This document shows, one piece after another, positions 8,161 through 12,772 of a DNA stretch of 12,772 nt (position 1 is its first letter; the number at the start of each line of letters is the position of its first letter). The DNA is from Microcaldota archaeon. Its GTDB lineage: Archaea > Micrarchaeota > Micrarchaeia > Micrarchaeales > Micrarchaeaceae. Where the stretch lies: contig JAKBHG010000007.1 of assembly GCA_021836925.1 (NCBI GenBank), positions 1 to 12,772 of the forward strand. Direction: 5' to 3'. The notes under the pieces were generated by a model. It was not told the DNA's origin, made no database searches, and saw only the letters and a list, made by a program, of their open reading frames with translations. Both the position numbers and the translations under genes were made by a program.

Positions 8161-8170
8161 CTATAAATAT
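8161..8170 (+). promoter_or_regulatory. TATA box of the divergent basic-protein gene
   Basis: The sequence CTATAAATAT is followed about 25 bp later by the region around 8190, where transcription should start. That would leave a leader of roughly 14 nt containing a GAGGG ribosome binding site at 8193-8197. It faces away from the operon promoter about 45 bp distant, so a factor binding between them (8124-8160) could control both units. Confidence 0.65.
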
Positions 8171-8203
8171 TAAGAAAGGGGCCATATATAGCGAGGGAAT
8201 GGC

Positions 8204-9520
8204 ATGCTCATGATACCGGTGCTGCTAAGTTTCGGCGCGATATACGCGTACATACCTGTAATAGTGATTGTCATACTCATAGCCGCGGCGGCAGGCCTTT
8301 CCAGGGGCACGAGCATATTCGCGATTTTCGGCATAGGATCGCTCATGGGGATAGGAGCAACGAAGAAGGGGCAGGGCTTCGGAGGCGCGTTCAAGACAAA
8401 GAATGACCTTAGCTCGAGAACGGCGGCCCCAAAAAAGATTGTTGGAAAACTAAGCAAGAAAGCATCAACAGGATTAGGTACACTCCGCGAAAACTTCTTA
8501 AAAAATAGAGCGGATGCCCGCACCCTCAAAAAGGCAGGCAAGGCAGGAGGGGTAGCAGGAGCTGGCGCCGTGGCAGGGCAATTACTGCAAAGACCCAATC
8601 TGAAGGGCGGCGCGAATGTGGCTGGATCGAATGGACCGAATGGCCTTGGCGTTGGAAAGGTGGCAGGGTCAACGCCAGTAGCCCCAGGAGTGATGGGAGC
8701 AGGCGGGAAGGGCGTTGGCACCAACGGCCCAAAGAAAAGCAAGTGGGCCACGAGGGTCAACGCGAACGAATACCTGATATCCGAAGCAAGGGGCATGAAG
8801 GAGTATCATAAGTATTACGCACCTGGCAAGAGCAAGACGGTCATAAGGCCCAATTCGGCGGAGGCCACGACCGAGCTTCTTGCGTTTAAGGCCAACCCGA
8901 ATAACCTGAACCAGAATTTAAGCGGAGCCAGCAGCAAGAAAGAAGCAAGGGTGTACCATAAAGAGCAGCAGGCCGCATGGGACGAATTGGTAAGGAGAAG
9001 CGGTAAGGACCAGGAGGCGCGCAAGGCAGTCAGCGCACTGCTGAATGAACATGGCCTGGCGCACCCGAACAGGCACCGCGAATTATATGCTGCCTCTGGC
9101 GAGAGCGATACGTATAACAAGATTTTCGACGAGAGGTACAAGAAGTACAAGGATGTCGGCTGGTCGCCTTCTGCGCGCAGGAAGATCAAGAACGAGGAGG
9201 AAAAGGACTGGCTGAAGAGGAATCTGGAGGATGATGCGGCAGGCAGACCACGCAGGAACCCTGACCTGGACGAGATATACAGATGGCCTAATTTCGCCAG
9301 GAACATTAGGAGCCCAGAGCAGGACATGCATAGCTATGGTAGTTTCGCGCACCAGATGAAAGAGAAGGCGAAGAAGGTCAGGGAGGCGCAGCCTACAAAT
9401 GGCAAGACGGCAGAGACAACTACGACGCTTACCGGCAGCGGTTGGAAGGACTACTACAAGGAGACGCACAACGGCAAGAAGAAGAAGAGGGAGCCATGGA
9501 TGCCACCACCGCCGAAATAG
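8204..9520 (+). CDS. Membrane-anchored, strongly basic protein of unknown function
   Basis: I do not recognise this 438-residue protein. Hydrophobic segments at about 3-30 and 36-52 form one or two TM helices. The rest is hydrophilic and very rich in Lys and Arg. Residues 53-110 are basic, 111-178 are a Gly/Ala/Pro-rich low-complexity linker, and 185-395 look mostly helical with charged stretches (for example 305-345). The tail has K425-K428 in a row and ends in four prolines and Lys. The start at 8204 follows GAGGG by 6 nt; a second ATG lies at 8210. Position directly divergent from the VirB6-like operon suggests a linked job, such as a cytoplasmic platform, coupling factor or nucleic-acid-binding adaptor. 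That is inference. The two N-terminal TMs recall VirB3 in number only. The basic body would be expected to face the cytoplasm and could bind nucleic acid or ribosomes. Confidence 0.85.
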   Translation: MLMIPVLLSFGAIYAYIPVIVIVILIAAAAGLSRGTSIFAIFGIGSLMGIGATKKGQGFGGAFKTKNDLSSRTAAPKKIVGKLSKKASTGLGTLRENFLKNRADARTLKKAGKAGGVAGAGAVAGQLLQRPNLKGGANVAGSNGPNGLGVGKVAGSTPVAPGVMGAGGKGVGTNGPKKSKWATRVNANEYLISEARGMKEYHKYYAPGKSKTVIRPNSAEATTELLAFKANPNNLNQNLSGASSKKEARVYHKEQQAAWDELVRRSGKDQEARKAVSALLNEHGLAHPNRHRELYAASGESDTYNKIFDERYKKYKDVGWSPSARRKIKNEEEKDWLKRNLEDDAAGRPRRNPDLDEIYRWPNFARNIRSPEQDMHSYGSFAHQMKEKAKKVREAQPTNGKTAETTTTLTGSGWKDYYKETHNGKKKKREPWMPPPPK

Positions 9521-9539
9521 GCCCGGCCGGCGCATACCC

Positions 9540-9566
9540 CTACCTTATTTCCTCTACCTTATTTTT
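9540..9566 (+). terminator. T-rich terminator with a tandem 11-bp repeat
   Basis: CTACCTTATTT occurs at 9540-9550 and again at 9554-9564, the second copy extending into five T residues (9562-9566). Archaeal termination relies on U-rich tracts, so this is a likely 3' end for the basic-protein gene, which stops at 9520. There is no strong hairpin. The facing gene ends at 9599, so the element sits between convergent genes. Confidence 0.5.
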
Positions 9567-9598
9567 CAGGATGTGATTAAAGACCAGGGTTAGGGGAC

Positions 9599-10345
9599 TC
9601 AGGATTTGAGCAGAGGGAACCTCTTCATGTAGAGCTCGCTCTGCAGAACCACAAGGAAAGGTATTATGAAAAGGGAGTTGAGGATCAGCAGTGCTATGCT
9701 CGACGCCTCTATCCCGAGGGCGCTCTGCCCCCCGATCAGCGTAAACACGATGTCAAAGAAGCTTAGCAGGGCTATCCCGATCACAAGCCATAGGAGGAAA
9801 TAGTCGAACCTCCTGACGAAGAATGTTGCGCTCTTCCTGAATGCCCTCAGTATCTTGGAGTCGTCTATGACTATCGATGCCGGGGCATAGAAGAAGAACG
9901 GCGAGAGCACGAGGCCGACAATAGCAGTTATGAGCGCGGAATGTCCCGTAGGTTCGGTGAGGAGGCCCACAAGCACCAGTATGGTGGTGTAGAATATGAG
10001 CACGGCGAACACCAGCCCCGTATATTCCTCCAGCCCCTTGATTACCTCCTTGCGTATACCTGAGAGAGTGCGGCTGTGCTTGACGACCACGTTTATCGCC
10101 ACCATCGCGAAGCTCAGGAAGAGCGATGAGAGGAAGACCGCCACCACGATGATCAGTGTTGTGAGCGGATTGAGGTTCTGGATCGTGCTCGCGGATCTGA
10201 CGAATATGCCACCGAGGTCGGTGAACGTCGGGAATGACGCGAACACCGGGATGAGGAACGCGACTATGAATGCTAGGGAGAACAGGAGAAGCATGCGTAT
10301 GTTCTTAACATACATGTCAATAGCGTATCTTACAACGTTGGTCAT
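9599..10345 (-). CDS. Six-TM integral membrane protein of unknown function
   Basis: The 248-residue protein has TM segments at about 18-37, 60-87, 109-130, 136-155, 181-203 and 215-237, with basic cytoplasmic loops (K89-R99, R167-R179) and a basic C-terminus. A stretch with PASIVIDD (155-162) followed by an amphipathic basic segment (KILRAFRKSATFFVRRF, 164-180) before the next TM resembles archaeal membrane proteins grouped loosely with DUF4013 or with the membrane domain of glycerophosphodiester phosphodiesterases. I could not test that. It has no catalytic motif that I can see. It lacks the R-x5-R/GG signature of the six-paralog set, so it is not a seventh member. Its own TATA box lies upstream, and no clear ribosome binding site precedes the ATG. 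Its place between the pilin-like gene and the basic protein is suggestive but not evidence of a shared role. Confidence 0.8.
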   Translation of the reverse strand: MTNVVRYAIDMYVKNIRMLLLFSLAFIVAFLIPVFASFPTFTDLGGIFVRSASTIQNLNPLTTLIIVVAVFLSSLFLSFAMVAINVVVKHSRTLSGIRKEVIKGLEEYTGLVFAVLIFYTTILVLVGLLTEPTGHSALITAIVGLVLSPFFFYAPASIVIDDSKILRAFRKSATFFVRRFDYFLLWLVIGIALLSFFDIVFTLIGGQSALGIEASSIALLILNSLFIIPFLVVLQSELYMKRFPLLKS

Positions 10346-10358
10346 CCTAATGCACAGC

Positions 10359-10372
10359 AGGCCGCGCGGCCT
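10359..10372. promoter_or_regulatory. Perfect 14-bp palindrome, candidate operator
   Basis: AGGCCGCGCGGCCT equals its own reverse complement. It lies between the TATA box (10393-10400) and the ATG (10345) of the minus-strand membrane-protein gene, right where the transcript should start (about 10371). A dimeric repressor bound here would block transcription. A GC-rich 5' hairpin in the mRNA is a less likely alternative because a palindrome leaves no loop. CCTAATG occurs on each side (10346-10352, 10371-10377). Confidence 0.4.
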
Positions 10373-10392
10373 AATGGCTATTCTCTAAAAAG

Positions 10393-10400
10393 CTATATAA
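10393..10400 (-). promoter_or_regulatory. TATA box of the six-TM membrane protein gene
   Basis: Read on the minus strand this is TTATATAG. Spacing predicts a start near 10371 and a leader of about 25 nt that contains the 14-bp palindrome. Confidence 0.5.
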
Positions 10401-10436
10401 TGATATTCAAATCATTCCGCGCATTGGCATCGTGCC

Positions 10437-10570
10437 GCATGCAGTCTGCGGTAACTTATCGCACATCACATGTCGGCGCGATACAGGTTTTGCATGCCCC
10501 TATGTCCCGGCTGGCTGTAACATACAAGTGTTACAGCAGCATGGAATTATGTGCCATTGCATGCAGTCTG
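10437..10570. repeat. 12-bp direct repeat GCATGCAGTCTG (10437-10448 and 10559-10570)
   Basis: The second copy lies inside the last codons of the pilin-like gene and encodes part of QTAC on the minus strand. The first is 122 bp away in the intergenic space. A 12-bp exact match in so short a region is unlikely by chance and could mark an old duplication of the gene's 3' end or a recombination scar. The rest of the flanks do not align by eye. Confidence 0.4.
10514..10537 (-). terminator. Perfect 9-bp hairpin just after the pilin-like gene
   Basis: The arms GCTGTAACA and TGTTACAGC are perfectly complementary around a 6-nt loop, beginning 9 nt past the stop codon of the pilin-like gene. No T tract follows, so it is not a classical intrinsic terminator. 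It may protect or process the 3' end of a highly expressed message, or be a protein-binding inverted repeat. A second, weaker hairpin (CCGCA/TGCGG) lies at 10435-10451. Confidence 0.45.
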
Positions 10571-10951
10571 TACCGAGAACGAGGCGTTGCCCACGTTCGC
10601 GACTATGCTCAGGATAGGTGCTGCGAGTAGCACTATTATGACCCCGATTATGCCTCCGAGTATGAGGCCCATAGCATAACCCTGCAGCGTGCCCTTCATG
10701 CCGCCAGTGGCGTGCGATACAGCGTATATCGTGCCTCCGAGCACTATGAGCGCGAGCGCTATTACGAATATGACCGTGTCTATTATGTGGTATATGCTGC
10801 ACACTTCGTTGATTATTGTCTGCTCGGCGTTGTACGTTGATGCAGCGCCTACAAGCGAAATCAGGCTGAACAGAGCCAGCGCAGGCAATATGAACTTTGC
10901 GCTGGACAGCAGCTTGTGCATTCGTGATAGAGTTGTTAGACTGATGCCCAT
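10547..10951 (-). CDS. Small two-TM protein with signal peptide, VirB2/CedA1-like pilin candidate
   Basis: The 134-residue product (ATG at 10951; an in-frame GTG at 10960 and an ATG at 10921 are alternatives) has a signal peptide ending near VGAAS at about 34-38. C51 follows, then TM1 at about 57-78 ending in GGTIY, a short polar loop (about 79-91) with one lysine, TM2 at about 92-118 with repeated small residues (LGGIIG), AAP at 110-112, and a short tail with C131. Signal peptide plus two helices around a short, weakly basic loop is the layout of VirB2/TrbC pilins and of the archaeal CedA1/TedC pilins. The two cysteines would lie on the same side and could pair, linking the ends of the hairpin. 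The match is by architecture only; a small channel or holin-like protein is the main alternative. It is a separate unit from the VirB6-like operon. Confidence 0.72.
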   Translation of the reverse strand: MGISLTTLSRMHKLLSSAKFILPALALFSLISLVGAASTYNAEQTIINEVCSIYHIIDTVIFVIALALIVLGGTIYAVSHATGGMKGTLQGYAMGLILGGIIGVIIVLLAAPILSIVANVGNASFSVQTACNGT

Positions 10952-11000
10952 ATAACACACTTCTTTGACTGAATTTTATCACTTATACATATACAACCAG

Positions 11001-11010
11001 ATTTAAATAT
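11001..11010. promoter_or_regulatory. AT-rich TATA-like element between divergent genes
   Basis: ATTTAAATAT could act in either direction. For the pilin-like gene it predicts a start near 10980 and a leader of about 28 nt; a closer GTATAAGT at 10988-10981 would give a nearly leaderless mRNA. For the carbamoyltransferase it would leave a long leader of about 120 nt. Confidence 0.4.
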
Positions 11011-11084
11011 GTATCGGGATTGTGGAATTTTCATCGGTAAGATGGCGCATGTGCTTGTTTGATATGCATGGCTACCACAAGGAA

Positions 11085-11092
11085 TATAATAA
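11085..11092 (+). promoter_or_regulatory. Probable TATA box of the carbamoyltransferase gene
   Basis: TATAATAA lies about 70 bp before the ATG at 11158 and predicts a leader of roughly 45 nt. It fits better than the more distant ATTTAAATAT. The ribosome binding site before the ATG is weak (GAAGTGGA). Confidence 0.35.
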
Positions 11093-11157
11093 ATGTTGCC
11101 AATTTTATTTCAAATGCTCATCGGGCGCGGAAGTGCGCACGTGCATGAAGTGGATTT

Positions 11158-12772
11158 ATGTACATTCTGGGTGTGTGGGACGGTCATGATTCCGGGGCGG
11201 CGCTCATCGATGACGAGCAGGTAATATACGCCGCCAATGAGGAGCGCTTCACCAAGAGGAAGCTGGAGATGGTCTTCCCGCACAACGCAATCGCCGCTGC
11301 GCTCAAATACGCGGGCCTGAAGCCCTCTAACATAGACCATGTTGCTTACACTACGACGGAGTTTACCAAGACCCTGGAGCGAATCTACCCCCAGATGAAG
11401 GAATCGTACTACAAGTTCAGGCGAAGGAAGATGCCGAAGCCGTGGAACGACAGAATGAGGCACAACCTGAAGTACTCGCTCACAAGCATAGGGGTACTGC
11501 CATTATGCACGACGATAAGCAGCGCGTACATTAGGCGCCAGCTCAGGAAGGACGGTTTCACGCACAACTACAAGCTGCACGTGGTTGAGCACCACACTGC
11601 ACACGCGGCTACCGCCGCATTTACTTCAGGGCTGAAGAACCAGCTGGTCATAACGCTTGACGGCCTCGGGGATGGGCTCTCCGGCTCGATAAGCACCCTC
11701 GACAACGGGAAGTTCGAGAGGAAACAGGCGATAAGCGCCAGGGACTCGCTAGGCATACTCTACGAGCAGGTTACCAACCTGCTCGGGATGAGGGAGCTGG
11801 AGGACGAGGGCAAGATAATGGCCATGGCCGACTACTCCTACCCGTTCGATTTCGATGATAACAAGCTCAAGGACTTCTTCAAGGTAACAGGCACGACGAT
11901 GCATGCGAAGTACGGGCCGCTAAGGCAGTACACCGAGCTCGAGAAGATATCATGGCAGATACCTAGGGAGCAGACCGCTTACATGGCGCAGCAGCTCCTA
12001 GAGGTGGAGCTGGCCAAGCTTGCTAGCAACGCTATCGACAGGTATGGTTTCGGCAACGTCTCTTTCGCAGGCGGCCTGTTCTCCAACGTGAAGGCGAACA
12101 TGAAAATCAGGAACCTTGAGGCGCTCAAGAGATGGTATATCTTCCCGCACATGGGCGACGGCGGCATAGCGTTGGGGGCCGCCCTCTACACTAACTACCT
12201 GATAACAGGCAGGACCGAGTACGACTTCTCGGCATACCTGGGAGACGGGTACTCAGCTGAAGACGTGAAAAAGGCAGTGGAACCGCACAAGGAGATATCA
12301 GTAGTGGAAGATGGGGCCAGGGGGCAGGGTAAGCATGCGGCTGAGCTCATAGACGATGACAATTACATACTCTGGTTCCAGGGCAGGATGGAGTACGGCC
12401 CGAGGGCTCTCGGCAACAGGAGCATACTCGCGAAGAGCGAGTCGCAGAAGGTCAAGGACAGGCTGAACCTCTACGTCAAGAAGAGGGAGTGGTTCCAGCC
12501 CTTCGCACCATCGATGCTCGAGGAGGACGCGCCAAGGCTGCTCAAGTACGACGGAAAGGGGCGCAGCACCTTCATGACGATGGCGTATGAGACGAACGAG
12601 GAATCGAGGAGCCTGATGAACTCGGTCACCCATATCGACGGCACGGCAAGGCCGCAGACCGTCGCGGATGAGAACGCTGCATACATGGACCTGCTCAAGA
12701 ACGTGAAGAGGAGCACCGGCTACGGCGTGGTGCTCAACACGAGCTTCAACATACACGGCAAGCCGATAGTGA
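11158..12772 (+). CDS. NodU/CmcH-family O-carbamoyltransferase (3' end cut by window)
   Basis: An in-frame TGA at 11146 fixes the start at the ATG at 11158. The 538 visible residues show the family hallmarks in order: GVWDGHDSGAAL (5-16), EERFTKRK (28-35), metal-binding HHTAHA (145-150), LDGLGDG (167-173), LLGMRELEDEGKIMAMA (208-224), AGGLFSN (304-310), the carbamoyl-phosphate site EYGPRALGNRS (412-422), REWFQPFAPSML (443-454) and LNTSFNIHGKPIV (526-538). Members carry an N-terminal Kae1/ASKHA-fold domain and a C-terminal YrdC-like domain, and make carbamoyladenylate from carbamoyl phosphate and ATP before moving the carbamoyl group to a hydroxyl, often on a sugar. About 30-60 residues are probably missing relative to usual family length. 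The substrate is unknown; a surface glycan or lipid headgroup is plausible. It is divergent from the pilin-like gene, with no evidence that it belongs to the membrane apparatus. Confidence 0.93.
   Translation, partial: MYILGVWDGHDSGAALIDDEQVIYAANEERFTKRKLEMVFPHNAIAAALKYAGLKPSNIDHVAYTTTEFTKTLERIYPQMKESYYKFRRRKMPKPWNDRMRHNLKYSLTSIGVLPLCTTISSAYIRRQLRKDGFTHNYKLHVVEHHTAHAATAAFTSGLKNQLVITLDGLGDGLSGSISTLDNGKFERKQAISARDSLGILYEQVTNLLGMRELEDEGKIMAMADYSYPFDFDDNKLKDFFKVTGTTMHAKYGPLRQYTELEKISWQIPREQTAYMAQQLLEVELAKLASNAIDRYGFGNVSFAGGLFSNVKANMKIRNLEALKRWYIFPHMGDGGIALGAALYTNYLITGRTEYDFSAYLGDGYSAEDVKKAVEPHKEISVVEDGARGQGKHAAELIDDDNYILWFQGRMEYGPRALGNRSILAKSESQKVKDRLNLYVKKREWFQPFAPSMLEEDAPRLLKYDGKGRSTFMTMAYETNEESRSLMNSVTHIDGTARPQTVADENAAYMDLLKNVKRSTGYGVVLNTSFNIHGKPIV

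Noticed and set aside
8170..8796. Minus-strand 208-codon open frame rich in proline and phenylalanine
   Set aside because: It is antisense to the 5' part of the basic-protein gene, spans its promoter, and its composition is what the complement of Gly/Ala/Lys-rich codons gives.
9599..10345. Seventh member of the VirB6-like set
   Set aside because: It has six evenly spaced TMs, no cysteines, no large extracellular loop and no R-loop/GG signature.
10400..10630. Plus-strand 76-codon open frame in the gap before the pilin-like gene
   Set aside because: It overlaps the pilin 3' end, has no ribosome binding site or domain, and its Cys/Arg-rich composition looks non-coding.
12298..12756. Minus-strand 152-codon open frame
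   Set aside because: It is antisense to the conserved C-terminal motifs of the carbamoyltransferase.
11158..12772. Kae1/TsaD tRNA-modification protein
   Set aside because: The N-terminal fold is related, but EYGPRALGNRS and the LNTSFN motif belong to NodU/CmcH carbamoyltransferases, and the length is far beyond Kae1.
1..12772. CRISPR array, tRNA, rRNA, insertion sequence or integrase
   Set aside because: I saw no regularly spaced repeats, cloverleaf sequences, conserved rRNA stretches, terminal inverted repeats or transposase/recombinase motifs.

Overview
The window looks archaeal. Promoters are TATA/BoxA elements about 25 bp from the expected transcript starts, with very short or absent leaders. 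Codon use is rich in AGG (Arg) and ATA (Ile), and one surface domain carries the ETGLPSG-type motif common in Thermoplasmata and their small symbionts. A Micrarchaeota/Parvarchaeota-like DPANN archaeon is my best guess (inference; no rRNA or ribosomal marker is present).

Region 1 (about 1-8093, minus strand) is a tight operon of six multi-span membrane proteins (8093->6798, 6791->5436, 5423->4005, 3994->2864, 2856->1834, 1817->21). Gaps are 4-16 nt, and the start of a seventh gene overlaps the last stop by ATGA and runs off the left edge. The six have different lengths and ectodomains but share one core. It has an outside N-terminus, a TM pair around a short charged loop, an extracellular loop with paired cysteines, a TM, a cytoplasmic loop with two Arg followed by GG, a glycine-rich TM ending in Y/F-P, a second extracellular loop, a last TM and a short cytoplasmic tail. 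That is the topology described for VirB6, the inner-membrane channel subunit of type IV secretion systems (T4SS). The last paralog carries a large cysteine-rich and Ig-like surface domain.

Region 2 (8094-9520) is a divergent promoter region followed by a plus-strand gene for a membrane-anchored, strongly basic protein of unknown function.

Region 3 (9521-10951) is a convergent terminator region, a six-TM membrane protein of unknown role (minus strand), and a small minus-strand protein with a signal peptide and two TM helices that resembles VirB2/CedA1-type conjugative pilins.

Region 4 (10952-12772) is a promoter region and a plus-strand NodU/CmcH-family O-carbamoyltransferase cut by the right edge.

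Putting regions 1-3 together, I infer a chromosomal, Ced/Ted-like or otherwise new T4SS-related apparatus: a VirB2-like pilin plus six VirB6-like channel or ectodomain subunits. The motor ATPase (VirB4/CedB/HerA type) is not in the window and would be the key gene to look for beyond the left edge. No rRNA, tRNA, CRISPR array, transposase or integrase was seen.
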